Part shown: positions 46,100 through 58,143 of the stretch, in pieces
Position numbering within the stretch: the stretch's first letter is position 1
How the letters are laid out: the number at the start of each line of letters is the position of its first letter
Assembly (NCBI GenBank): GCA_948567375.1
Contig: OX419757.1
Location: 23,932,001-23,996,000, forward strand
From: Lunularia cruciata
Lineage: Eukaryota > Streptophyta > Marchantiopsida > Lunulariales > Lunulariaceae
Reading direction: 5' to 3'
Length of the DNA stretch: 64,000 nucleotides
The notes under the pieces: model-generated
Told to the model about the DNA's origin: nothing
What the model saw: only the letters and a program-made list of their open reading frames with translations
Databases searched by the model: none
Translations under genes and position numbers: made by a program

Positions 46100-46450
46100 T
46101 GGCACTTAGCTCAAACTTTGTGCTTTTCAGCCCAAGTACTCAATCTACACTCCAGAATTTGACCATACAACTTGGCAAAGATACTACCCACTAGAATGGT
46201 ATGGTAATTGGTGACAATATCTCTTTGACCAGGCTTGTGAATAGGAACTACCTTCTTCAAGCACCATCTATCAAGAAAGCCACACCTGATTGCCTCATTC
46301 AAGAGAGAAATGAGTATTTGAATCAGATGGCTACTGCCCCACTTAAGTAGTTCAACACATAGTCCATCAAGGTTTTCAGCCTTACCATTCGCCAGCTTCT
46401 TGAGTTGATACTTAACATCAGCTTCAAAGATGGTGAGAGCAGATCTAGAT
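46100..46450 (-). pseudogene. Second LINE RT fragment, minus strand
   Basis: 46111-46302 encodes CLKKVVPIHKPGQRDIVTNY and GSIFAKLYGQILECRL, typical of the start of LINE reverse transcriptase. It duplicates 21990-22082 plus 44976-45230 (about 90 percent identical by eye), so it is a separate copy placed head to tail with the previous one. Confidence 0.7.
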
Positions 46451-46540
46451 TAGGCTTTAGTACTTTGGACCAAAATCCAGATCAGGCTTTAGTACTAAGT
46501 GCCAAACTGGTTTCAGATCAGGCTTTAGTACTTTGGACTA
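46446..46540. repeat. Small tandem repeat
   Basis: Three copies of AGAT(C/T)AGGCTTTAGTACT-type units at about 46446, 46478 and 46514, spaced by 32-36 bp. It lies at the boundary between minus- and plus-strand LINE pieces. Confidence 0.6.
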
Positions 46541-46559
46541 CCTATTGGTACTCCGTGTT

Positions 46560-47075
46560 TGTGGTGGAAATTTAAGGGTGTTAGGAGAGCTCTCTATGTT
46601 GCATTATTGATTTCAAGAAGCCCTTTGATAAGGTGCTTAGGAAATCTCTAAATGAGAGACTCACTGAAGTTGGTGTTTTAGCAGATCTGATTGGTGCTAT
46701 CTTGAGACTCTATGAGAAGTGGTTGTGAAATTTTCATATTTGACCTCTCAAGAGGTCCTTAGCATAATAGGTGTAATTCAAGGCGGCTTTCTATCCCCAA
46801 TTTTGTTTGGAATCTTCATCAATGATCTAGAGAGGGTACTCATTGAAGCTGGAGCTACAGGTGTATAGGTTGGCATTTGAGGATACATGCACTCCTTTAT
46901 GTAGATGATGTAATGCTCCTCTCTACCAATCCAAAGAGTTTATAAAAATTGTTGGATTCTCTTCTCTTGTTTTGCAATCAAACAAAGATGGAGGTGAACC
47001 TTGACAAGTCCAAGGTGATTGTGGTGGGTTTTCTCAAGGTATCACACCTTTCTTTTTTGATGGACAATGTTCTTA
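46560..47075 (+). pseudogene. LINE reverse transcriptase core, plus strand (broken)
   Basis: Reads, across frames, DFKKPFDKV-like sequence, GVIQGGFLSPILFGIFINDLE and LLYVDDVMLLS, with the catalytic YVDD at 46898-46909, then NLDKSKVIVVGF. These are LINE RT blocks in order. It has the same orientation as 20751-21989 and could be the continuation of that LINE, separated by inverted pieces and B2. Confidence 0.75.
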
Positions 47076-47560
47076 CCTAAACCCTTCACCTTGAAAGAAT
47101 GCTCTCAATAGAAGGCTTCTAATGACCCCAATCACTCCATTTGCTCAAGTATTGCCAGAGATATAGTCATTTGAAATTGCACTTCAAACCTTAAAATCAA
47201 ATGAAGATGATTGAATTTGAATCCTTATAACTTTTTGCACAAATGTGGTCTTCACGCTTGTTTGATATCAATCAAAAGAGCTGTTCAAGGCACATATAGG
47301 CCCACAAGAATCACTTCATTTGGACTCCTAATCATGAAGAAACAAACTCTTAAATATGGATCCTGTGTCAAAAACTTCAATTGGTCATAATTGTCGGCAA
47401 AAAGCTCAAAAAGGTACAATCTTGGTGGTTGTGGAAAGCTCTTGGCAAGGTGCTTCTAAGAAGACCAAAATTGCAAGGTTTGGACAAGTAGGTGCTAAGA
47501 TATGACATGCCAAATTTTTGAGAAGTTTGTCATATCAAAATTTTGAAATCTCACCAAGTA
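47076..47560. other. Unassigned sequence
   Basis: AT-rich and without coding signal or repeats I recognise. It lies between the LINE and the diverged C relative. Confidence 0.35.
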
Positions 47561-49004
47561 CTCAAGTTTATAGACACATGATGAAGCATCAAGAGGTGTT
47601 TCTCCATCAGATGTTTGTTGGAGTGCTAATGAATTGAGCAAAGTGTTTTCACCAAAGAACACAATAGATGGTGTGGTGTTGGAGAGGTTAAACCGCTCTC
47701 CACTATTTGGTGCCATTCACCATTTCAACCATTCTATGTTAGGTTGAACTTGGTGAAGGAGCCAAAGTGAAGAAAGATGAGGTCTCACTTTCATCCAGAT
47801 GTACAAAAAGAAGCAAATGAAGAGGAGTAGCAATGCATCCAATACATCCAAAGCAATGATAAGCACTATGCCAGAACGAGCCAACATATGAAAGTAGCAA
47901 TAAATATCCCAAAGACAAAGAAGAAAAGTTATCTTGCAAAGATGGTATGACCTATGCAATCTCAAAAGATGAGAAAGGTGAATCCAACACATGAGGTTGT
48001 GGTAATTAATGAGTCATCAAGAGCAAAAGAATCAAAAGGTGAAGCCAAGTATAAGTCAAAAGACTCCATAAAAGAAGAGAAACCAGAGCTTACGCTACAA
48101 AGTGAAGAGTCAAGCAGTGGAAGTGAGGACGAGATGGATGTTCAGCAATGGGAAGAAAGTGATACTAAAGACAAAGATCAAGAGTTCCATGCCACAATTG
48201 ACTGCATGGGAGGAAGGGATATTCCATTTTTGGAATTGCCAAGGACAGAGATAGAAGAAACTTAAGAAGCCGAGCTGAAGTTGGGATTCCAAAAAGATAT
48301 GAGATCAACGAGAAGTATGCCTATTGCCGGTGCAGAAATAGGCAAAGCAAGCCCAATAGAGGAAGAACGAGGAAGCTCAGATGAGATGCCTTAGAGCGTG
48401 ACAAAACTAAGACTTTGGAGTAAAGCTCTAGTAGAAGAGTGAGGAGTGCAAAACCTGAAGAACCCAAGACTACAAGAGTCTTTGATGGGGTAGAGTACTT
48501 ATCCAAGATTGTTTGTCCATTGTTGTTGCAGCTCAAGAAGAAGAGAGAAGAGTTGAGAGGCAGCCAGGTAGAGTTGAAAGATGAATTGAAAGTAGTGCAA
48601 AACATGAGTAAAGAAAGTTTGGGGCTAAGAAGAAAATTAATCCACAGAGAGAGGGAAGTAGAAGAACTTTGGACTGAAGTAGAGCTAAGGAAGAAGGAGA
48701 TTGAGAGCCTGACTAAAGATTTTGTAAAGAGAGGCAGAGCAATGATGAAGCAAGAAGAAGATCAAAAAGAGAAGATGGCAAAACTAAGACCTTCAGGGCA
48801 GAAGTGCATGATGTGCAAGTGGAAGTTATTCATGTGAAGACTATGGTAGCAGTCATGGGACAAAAGTTGGAGAGCTTGAAGACAAGTGCGGCAAAGAAAG
48901 ATAGAGCTTGGCAACAAGAAATAATTGCACAAAGTTGTGAGGAGGAGAGGTTGCTTGGGTTGATCAGAAGGATGGAAGACCAACTTAGGTAGAGTGTGAA
49001 GGAG
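47561..49004 (+). pseudogene. Diverged relative of the family C gene
   Basis: Around 47580 MMKHQEVFLHQMF and MVWCW correspond to VMKHQAVFFHKLF and MVWNL of family C. 47954-48265 is acidic, with KPELTLQSEESSSGSED. 48439-48837 has DGVEYLSKIVCPLLLQLKKKREEL followed by coiled coil. The order is the same but identity is much lower than among the other copies, so this is an older or different subfamily. It is cut at 49004 by C-y. No terminus was found on its left side. Confidence 0.65.
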
Positions 49005-49622
49005 TGTAACAACCCAACAAATATCACTTTTGCGGAAATTGGGTAAGTAAAGTTTGTTCCCGCAGAGATACAAGTCAAAATTGGTCAAATACGAAGCAAA
49101 GTAACAATTGTAGTTCTTCTTGGTTGTGTCTTTAATCTCTTTGGTAGAAACCACACCCAGAAGAGAGTAACAAGCATTGATTTGCAGTCTTGTCACAAAT
49201 TAACACTCCTTAATCACGACTCCATCAAATCTTTCCGAACAATTGTGATTATTCAGGCTCTCCCAAAAATGGCACTTCACTGCTAAACAACTTCGCCTCA
49301 GAATTGTGTTCCACTCCTCCACTAAAGGCACAACTTCCTTGATCAAAATTGCTTCACATCAACCTTGCATTGCACTCACAAATGCAGAATACTACCAACA
49401 CTACAATTCCTCTCAGATCTATCATGGCATTGCTCCGATTGCACTTCACTCAAGATCAAACACACAGAATGAAGATCAAGGCTATGGAATCCAACATCCA
49501 ACAAACACACTGACTTGCACTTTGAATTTCTCCACACACTCACAAACAAAAGTACAATGTTGATACTCGGAATCAAGCTCAAGCGACGAGCACTGCTTCA
49601 CAGCACTTTGCTTTATCTATTC

Positions 49623-52133
49623 TGTGGTGCTCACATTTTTTGTTTTTCTCAAAATAAAGAAGAAGAAGTGTACAGAGAAGTCAAATTGCGCCTGTATGGC
49701 CAAAGAAGGCAAAGAAAAGAGTCTTCAAGATGAAACCCAAAGTAAAGTGACTTCGGGTCATAAGGCAAAGTACTTGGAAATGCCCTGTCAGCATACAACC
49801 TGAAGTAAATTGTCTTCGGATTGGGGGGAGCTCAACCCGAGGTGAAGACAGTCTAATAACCTTTTGTCAGGGTGAGAAATTCAAGAAGAAGCCGTTTTAA
49901 AACTGGTGGTCCATACGCGCAAAGGTTGATTGACAGTGACAAGTGCATGCCGGAGGTGTGATTTCTTAGTAGAAACTTGAAGCGACAAAAGACAAAGGAG
50001 CGTAACTCTTTAAAAATCAGAACTGCAACAACAAAATGTCAATTAATTTTCCTTCGCCGTTGAGAAGTCGTCTTGCAGGTGATCGTGGGAAGGGAAATAA
50101 AGTTGGACTCGTGTTAGTGCGCAAGGGCAAAGTTGCAAGAGTGAAATCGAGAGAAAGTAAGAAAGTAGAAGAGATGGGAGGAGGGAAGAAAAACTCCAAA
50201 TTTGTTGTGAGAAATCATGCAATTCGGAGATTAGATGTGATAGCGAGGATCAAAGTCTTGAGCTGACTTTGGATCACTTTTTTGGCATAGAACTGGAACG
50301 TAAGTTTCTAGGATTCATGACAAAAATCATCAAGAGTAAGTGTCTTGATGGACCCGAGGAAGAAGGGAAGAGAGGAAATCCGGCTCGATGGACAGAGTTG
50401 GATTGGAGACTTGTACTCAGGAAGGAGGCAGGCTCGGAGCAGGGAGTCATGTTCTTGGGGAAAGGAGAGATAGCCCAAGAGACTTAGGAGGTGAGAGATG
50501 CCTTCTCGTCGAAAGGAACAAAGAATGGGTACAAAGTTGAGAGTTACAAGGATCCAATGAGGAGAGGGATCGTGAGTGCTCTCATGGCAATCTTGAAGTC
50601 GGAGAGAATGACTTATGTGATGAAACACCAAGCGGTGTTCTTCCATAAGTTGTTTGCAGGAGAACCAATCAATTAGGCGAGGTGTTTTCATGGGAGAACA
50701 AGGCAGATGGTGTGGAATTTGCGGGATAAGTTGCCTCCACATTACATTGTGCCATTTGTAGCACACTTCAACCTCAGGCTAAATTTGCTGAACTTGGCGG
50801 AGCGGACTCGGATGGTGTTGCATTTCCATCCGGATGTGCAAAAGGAGATCAATGTCAAGGAGCAGCAATACATTCTCCAAATCCGGAGCACGGACGACTA
50901 CTACGCAAAGACAAGGAAGAACATGGAAGTTGTAGTGAGTACCCCAACAAAGAAGAAGAGTCGGCAAGGAGAAGCCAAAAAAAGCAAGAAACCTCGGAAG
51001 ATGCAGAGAAGTAACCCGAGGCAAGGAATGGTGGTAATTGAAGTAGAAGATGAAGACTCAGAAGGCGAGGCCAAGCTCAAAACGGAGTACTCGGATCATG
51101 AAGAGGAACCTCAGCTGACACTACAGAGCGGAGATACGAGCAGTGATGGTGAAGAAGGAGGAGAGATGACTTCAGCGCCAGCTGCTGAAGAATACAAAGA
51201 AGTGCAAGCTGAGTTGGAAGCCAAAGACAACACAGCGTTGGAGGACAAAGTACCAGTGCCAGAGGAGAAGAAGATCATAGTACAGCGAGGAGTTTGCTCA
51301 CAATGTAAGGCGAAGTGTGAAGCGGGGCCGAGTAGAGGGAAGGACGAGGTAGAAGAAAGCTCAAGCAGTGAGGCGTCAATTCTGATACAAAGACTCTAGA
51401 GAAGAAGGCGAGTATCGGGAGAACACGAAGTGAGAAGAGAGACCACTCCGTAGGAGGAAGTAGTTGCCAGTGATGGAGTGGAGTACCTGCGAGAGATAGT
51501 GTGCCCCTTGTTGGTGAAGTTGGAGTACAAGAAGAAGGAGATGCAGTCGACTTGTCCAGAGGTGAAGATTGTTTTGCAGGTCTTATCGAGATTAGAAGAA
51601 GAGAACTCGGAGTTGAAGAGAGGTATAACCCGAGGTGAGGAGGAGAGAGAAGTACTGCAAGCGGAGGCAGTAGAGAGAAGTCAAGTAATTGAAGACCTAA
51701 AGAGGGAAGTAAGCTATCGAGAGGATCTTGCAAGGAAGAGTGACATAGCAAGGGAAAGACAGGTAGCTAAATACGACATCTTGAAGTAGCAGTTTGCTGA
51801 TTCAAGAGTAGAACTTATCCATGCTATGGCGAGGGTAGCAGCAAAAGATCAAGAACTCAATAGAGTGATAGAGAGTATGGAGGAGAAGAAGAAACTCTGG
51901 CAAAGAGAGTTGGCTACAAGGTAAAGAGAAGAAGACCGATTGCGAGAATAACTTTGTAATCAAGAGGAGAAAGTAGTTCAGAAGGAGAAGGAGAAGGAGA
52001 CGATGAAGGCCGAATTTGAGGAAGAATTGGCGATGTACAAAGAGGAATGGCTTGCAGATCGGGAACAAGAAAGGAAGACACGATTGGAGCCGATAATGGA
52101 AATTGTCCTCCAGATGAATGCGATGTTAAGTAT
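49623..52133 (+). mobile_element. C-g: family C element, 5' part
   Basis: Starts TGTGGTGCTCAC after the duplication tattc (49618-49622; partner 57970-57974). C-h is inserted at 52133. The expected continuation of C-g after C-h is missing except possibly for the last part, about 57343-57969, which ends at the tattc partner. Confidence 0.8.
50036..52133 (+). pseudogene. Family C protein gene in C-g, truncated by C-h
   Basis: Pieces 50036-50266, 50491-50676, 50707-51399, 51478-51789 and 52003-52133 cover the N-terminal domain, the helical region, the acidic part and most of the coiled coil. It stops at NAMLS, where C-h begins. TAG codons at 50485, 50674 and 51399 and frameshifts are present. 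Confidence 0.78.
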
Positions 52134-52466
52134 TGTGGTGCCCACATTTTTTGGTTTTTTTCAAAATAAAGGAGAAGAAGTGTATAGAGAAGTCAGATTG
52201 TGCATGTATGGCCAAAGAAGGCGAAGAAAATTGTCTTTGGGATGAAACCCGAAGTAAAGTGACTTTGGGTCATAAGGCAAAGTACTCGAAAATGCCCTAT
52301 CAGCATACAATACAAAGTAGATTGTCTTTGGATCGGGAGGAGCTCAACCCGAGGCAAAGACAGTCTAACAACCTTTCATCAGGGCGAGAAATTCAAGAAG
52401 GGGCCGTTTCAAAACTGGCGTATCATACGCTCAAAGGTTGATTGACAGTGACAGGTGCATGCCGGA

Positions 52467-54366
52467 TATGACAACCCGGTAAATATCACTTTTGCGGTAA
52501 TCGGGTAAGTAAAGTTTGTTCCCGCAGAGATACGAGTCAAAATTGGTCAAATACAAAGTCAAACAGTAACATGTAGTTCTTCTTGGTTGCGTCTTTAATC
52601 TCTCAGGTAGAAACCACACCCAAAAGAGAGTAACAAGCATTGATTCGCAGTCTTGTCACAAATTCACACTCCATAATCACAACTCCATCAAATCTTTCCA
52701 AACAATCTTGATTGTGATGATTCAGGCTCTCACGAAAACGGCACTTCACTGCAAAACGACTTCGCCTCAGAATTGTGTTCCACTCCTCCATTGAAGGCAC
52801 AACTTCCTTGATCAAAATTGCTTCACATCAACTTCACACTGCACTCACAAATGCAGAATATTACCAACACTACAATTCCTCTCAGATCTGTCAAGGCATT
52901 GCTTCGATTGCACTTCACTCAGGATCAAACACATAGAATGAAGATCAAGGCTGTGGAATCCAGCATCCAACAAGCACACTGACTTGCACTTTGAATTTCT
53001 CCACACACTCACAAATACAATCACAAAGTTGATATTTGGAATCAAGCTCAAGCGACGAGCACTACTTCACAGCACTTTGCTTTATTTATTCTCAGAAATA
53101 ATAAGCACTGAACAACAATTTCCTGCGAATGTCACTCTTAAATAGTGAAGCAATCGGCAGTTCTAACAACTATACCGTTCTACAACAACTGTTCTAACCT
53201 GCAGATCCCATATGACAATGCAACCTTTCATATCTGCCACTTCAAATCTCAAATCTGTTACCACTACGATCCGATGTCTACTTCTTCCTCGGCTTTCAAA
53301 CCCAAACCCGAAGTAATCTTACTTCCTACTACTCTGTCCTCGAGTTTCAGATCTCCTAATTCCTCCACTAATTCTAACATTTCTCCTTCCTGATATGAAA
53401 TTCCTATCATAGTTAAGCCTTCTAAATCTTTATCTCTTGACCCATTCTTCTCTAAAGTGTCAAATGTCAAATCCTAAGACACCTGCACTCCTATCTCTCT
53501 TACCAAGTTTAACTATTATCAATTCCTTTACTAATTCTTTTGTGTCATCATCGAGAATTGTAATTGAAAGCATGGGTATACTATCTACACCTTCAATTTG
53601 TAACCCATTTTCCCCTAATCACTCATGTTATTAACCCGAAGACACTTATTGTCTGATTCTGCACTTTGGGTTTATTCACTACTGTTATTTCTCCTTCAAT
53701 TTCTATCATATCTTCAATCAGAACTGAAATTGAAGTCATAGGTATCCTAACTATCTTATTTCCCTACTCTAACTCCCTCTGATCCCTCTGGAAAAACTCC
53801 CAAAAACACCTTCACTGCACTCCAAGGTCCGGCTACCTCTGATTTAGTCATCTTCATCTTGAGGGAAAGTCTTTAGACCCGAAGTCATGTAAACCCGAAG
53901 TCCGAAGTACAAAGTGACATTGACCCAAAGACACTTTGACTCGAAGTACATCTACTCTTGAAACTTCAAATGCTTGTAACTTCTTCTACACACCTTCAAA
54001 CTTTACGATTTTGGTGGCAATAGAAAGCACTGAATAAGACGTTTTCAACGAGATATAACATGCTTGATTTGGAGTTGTGGTCACTGAGATATAGTCCCCG
54101 CAAGAATCCTGACCTACAACTTCTATTTCTCCTTTGGGTTTGCCCTCCTTAACGTCTACTCCGAGTTTTTCCCTCCTCTAACACGAAGTAAGCTTCTTCA
54201 GGTCTGATCCAAACCAAGCCCTTCTTCCTCTTACATGAAATTGACTACCTCTGGGCTGATCAAAACAAAAATTTTCACTCATTTCTTCTCCATTTGGTTT
54301 CAATTTGGTTTCAGCAAGCTATTTCTTCTTCAAAACTCGTCCAAAATGAAAAATGTGGGTAGCACA
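52467..54366 (-). mobile_element. C'-i: short family C element in C-h, minus strand
   Basis: TATGACAACCCGG at the left, GGGTAGCACA at the right; perfect duplication ccgga at 52462-52466 and 54367-54371. 1900 bp. Same short architecture as C'-b, including the shared 5' region with the paired AAATTGAAACC and GGAGAAGAAATGA stretches. Confidence 0.88.
53264..53470 (-). pseudogene. C-terminal fragment of the family C protein in C'-i
   Basis: 68 codons with DTLEKNGSRDKDLEGL and ending KAEEEVDIGS. Homologous to 15775-16101 in C'-b. The upstream part is broken. Confidence 0.45.
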
Positions 54367-54452
54367 CCGGAGGTGTGATTTCTCGGTAGAAACTTGAAGT
54401 GACGGAAGACAAAGAAGTGCAACTCTATAAAAATCAAAACTGCAACGATGAA

Positions 54453-57012
54453 ATGTCGAGCAATTTTCCTTTGCCGTTGAGGAGTCGTCTTGCAAGTGAT
54501 CGGGGAAAGGGCAATAAAGTTGGACTTGGGTTAGTGCGCAAGGGAGAAGTCACGAGAGAGAAATCGAGAGATAGTAAGAAAGCAGAAGAGATGGGAGGAG
54601 GGAAGAAGAACTCCAAATTTGCAGTGAGAAATCATGCAATTTGGAGATTAGATGTAGTAGCGAGGATCGAAGTCTTGAGCCGACTTTGGATTACCTTTCT
54701 GGCATGGAACTGGAATGTAAGTTTTCCAGGATTCATGACAGAAATCATCGAGAGTAAGTGTCTCGATGGTCCCGAGGAAGAAGGGAAGAGAGGAAATCCG
54801 GCTCGCAGGACAAAGTCGGATTGGAGACTCGTAACTCGGGAAGGAAGCGGGTTCGGAGCAGGGAGCTACGTTCTTCGGGAAAGGAGAGATAGCCCAAGAA
54901 ATGCAGGAGGTGAGAGATGCCTTCTCGTTGAAGAGAACAAAGAATGGGTACAAGGTAGAAAGTTACAAAGATCTTGTCAAGAGAGGAATTGTGAGTGCTT
55001 TGATGGCAATCTTGAAGCCAGAGAGAACAACGTATGTGATGAAACACCAAGCGGTGTTCTTTCACAAATTGTTTGCAGGAGAATCAATTAATTGGGCGAG
55101 GTGTTTTCACGGGAGAACGAGGCAAATGGTGTGGAATCTGTGGGATAAGTTGCCTCCACATTACATTGTGCCGTTTGCGGTGCACTTCTACCTCGGGCTC
55201 AATTTGCTGACCTTGGCGGAGCGAAATTGGATGGAGTCGCACTTCCATCCGGATGTGTGGAAGGAAGTCGATGTCAAGGAGCAGCAATACATTCTCCAAA
55301 TCCGGAGCACGGACGACTACTACGCAAAGATAGAGAAAAACGTGGAGGTCGTAGTAATACCCCGACAAAGAAGAGAACTCGGCAAGCAGAAGCCAAAGAA
55401 AACAAGAAACCTTGGAAGATGCAGAAAAATAACCCGAGGCAAGGAATGGTGGTGATTGAGTCAAAAGATGAAGACTCAGAAGGTGAGGCCGAGCTCAAGA
55501 CGGAGGACTCGGAACATGAGGAGGAACCTGAGCTGACACTACAGAGCGGAGATACTAGCAGTGACAATGAAGACCTCAGCGCCAACGGCGCAAGAATACG
55601 AAGAAGAAGTGCAAGCCAAAGTAGAAGCCGAAGACAATGCGGCGTTGGAAGACGAAGTACCGGTGCTCGAGGAGAAGAAGATCGTAGTACAGCAAGGAGT
55701 TTGCTCAAGACGTAAGGCGAAGTGTGAGGCAAGGCCGAGTAGAGTGAAGGAAGAGGCAGAAGACAGCTCGGGTAGTGAGGCATCAATCCCGATACGAAGA
55801 CTTCAGAGAAGAAGGCGCGTATCAGGAGAACACGAGGAGAAACAAGAAATTACTCCGCGGGAGGAAGAAGTTGCCAATGAGGGAGTAGAGTACCTATGAG
55901 AGGTAGTGTGCCCGCTGTTGGTGAAGTTGGAGCAAAAGAAGAAGGAGATGCAGTCGACTTGTCCAGAAGTAAAGACTGTATTGCAGGTGGTAGCAAGATT
56001 AGAAGAGGAGAACTTGGAGTTGAAGAGGCGTATGACCCGAGGTGAGAAGGAGAGAGAAGTACTGCAAGCGGAAGCAGTAGAGAGAAGTCAGGTAATCGAA
56101 GACCTGAAGAGAGAAGTGAGCTATCAAGAGGATCTTGCAAGGAAGAGTGACATCGCAAGGGAGAGACAGGTAGCGGAGCACAAAATCTTGAAGCAGCAGT
56201 TTGCTGATTCAAGAGTAGAGCTTATCCATGGTATGGCAAGGGTAGCATCAAAGGAACAAGAGCTCAATCGAGTGATGGAGAGTATGGAGGAGAAGAAGCA
56301 ACTCTGGCAAAGAGAGTTGTCTGTGCGGTATAGAGAAGAAGAGAGATTACGAGAGTTACTTCATAATCAGGAAGAGAAAGTTGTACAGAAGGAGAAAGAG
56401 AAGGAAGCGGTGAAAGCCGAGTTCGAGAAAGAGTTGGCGATGTACAGAGAAGAATGGCTTGCAGATCGGGAACAAGAACGAAAGACAAGATTGGAGCCAT
56501 TGAAGGAGATAGTCCTCAGAGTGAATGCAATGTTAAGTACAGAAGCCAACGTTCGAATTGAAGAAGCACGACTGCACGAGTTGAAGTTGTTGGTGCAGGA
56601 GACAAGGCAAAGACAAGCAAAGGACACGGAAATGAATACCTTGTTAATAAAACTAAGAACTCGTGTAGATAGAAAGGTGTTAGAAGTAGAAGATAACATT
56701 TCAATTAGATTAGACTTAGTGAAAATAGAGTTAGAAAAGCTTCAAAAAGATGTTAAGGCAAAACCCAAAGTAGATACCATAAGAATCCAAATGTCTTCGG
56801 AGTTGCCTTCAGAGACATTAGAGAAGAGTGGGTCAGGAGATAAGGAGTTAGATAGATTACCCACTAGTGCAATTTCAGATCAGGAAAGAGAATTGCTGGA
56901 TCTGGTCGAAGAAGTAGGAGATGTGAGACCCGAGGAAAATGTAGTAGGAAGTAAGATTACTTCGGGTTCGGGTTTGAAAGCCGAGGAAGAAGTAGACATC
57001 GGATCGGAGTAG
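54453..57012 (+). pseudogene. Family C protein gene in C-h, best coiled-coil part
   Basis: ATG at 54453 (MSSNFPLPLRSRL). 55906-57012 is an uninterrupted stretch of 368 codons covering the whole coiled coil and the C-terminal tail (ending AEEEVDIGSE), the longest open piece in the family. The N-terminal pieces are 54399-55091, 54901-55455 and 55561-55899 in shifting frames, with a TGA at 55897-55899 just before the long part. Heptad-like Leu/Glu/Lys pattern from about 55910 to 56620, for example RLEEENLELKRRM and QEEKVVQKEKEKE. Confidence 0.8.
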
Positions 57013-57178
57013 AAACCAATTTGAGATTTGAAGGGGAAAATATGAAGAAGTGCATTGTCATTTGGGATCTGTAGGTTAGAACAGTTGTTGTAGAACGGTA
57101 TAGTTGTTAGAACTATCAATTGTTCACTACTTAAGAGTGGCATTCGCAGGAAAATGTTGTTCAGTGCTCATTATTTCT

Positions 57179-57495
57179 GAGAATAGATCAAGCAAAGTGC
57201 TGTGAAGCAGTGCTCATTGCTTGAGCTTAATTCCAAGTATCAACTTTGCAATTGTGTTTGTGAGTGTTTGGAGAAATTCAAAGTGCAAGTCAGAGTGCTT
57301 GTTGGATGTTGGATTCCACAGCCTTGATCTTTTTGGATTTTTGAGAATAAATAAAGCAAAGTGTTGTGAAGCAGTGCTCGTTGCTTAAGCTTGATTCCGA
57401 GTATCAACTTTGTGTCTATGTTTGTGAGTGTGTGAAGAAATTCAAAGTGCAAGTCAAAAGTGTTTGTTGGATGTTGGATTCCACAGCCTTGATCT
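57179..57495 (+). repeat. Tandem duplication of C tail sequence
   Basis: 57179-57330 and 57343-57495 are copies of the same part of the C 3' tail (both end GCCTTGATCT). They are not identical and probably come from two elements (C-h and C-g) joined by a deletion. Confidence 0.7.
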
Positions 57496-58143
57496 TCATT
57501 CTGTGTGTTTGATCCTTAGTGAAGTGCAATCAAAGCAATGCCTTGAGAGATCTGAGAGGAATTGTAGTGTTGGTAGTATTTTGCATTTGTGAGTGCAGTG
57601 TGAGGTTGATGTGAAGCAATTTTGATTGAGGAAGTTGTGCCTTCAGTGGAGGGGTGGAACACAATTCTGAGGCGAAGTCATTTTGCAGTGAAGTGCCGTT
57701 TTTGGGAGAGCCTGAATCATCACAATCAAGATTGTTTGGAAAGATTTGATGGAGTTGTGATTGAGAAGTGTTACTTTGTGACAAGATTGCAAGTCAGTGC
57801 TTGTTACTCTCTTATGGGTGTGGTTTCTACTTGAGAGATTAAAGACGCAACCAAGAAGAACTGAAATTGTTACTTTGCTTCGTATTTGACCAATTCTGAC
57901 TCGTATCTCTACGGGAACAAACTTTACTTACCTGATTACCGCAAAAGTGATATTTGCCGGGTTGTCACATATTCTCAGAAATTATGAGCACTAAACAACA
58001 TGATACTGTGAATGCCACTCTTAAATAGTGAATCAATCGACATTTCTAACAACTATACCGTTCTACAACAACTTTTCTAACCTGCAGATCCAAAATGACA
58101 ATACACCTCTTCATATCTGCCTCTTCAAATCTCAAAACTATTA

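Larger units (their letters stand above)
52134..57342 (+). mobile_element. C-h: long family C element in C-g, containing C'-i
   Basis: Starts TGTGGTGCCC directly after agtat (52129-52133). Its own blocks are 52134-52466 and 54372 onward. Its 3' end is not separately visible: a 152-bp segment is repeated (57179-57330 and 57343-57495) and only one terminus, at 57969, exists. I infer a deletion that joined the tail of C-h to the tail of C-g. Confidence 0.7.

Noticed and set aside
14638-57969. The recurrent TGACAACCCGGCAAATATCAC sequence as a dispersed satellite or riboswitch
   Set aside because: Each occurrence is the 3' terminus of a family C element, with target duplications at the intact ones.
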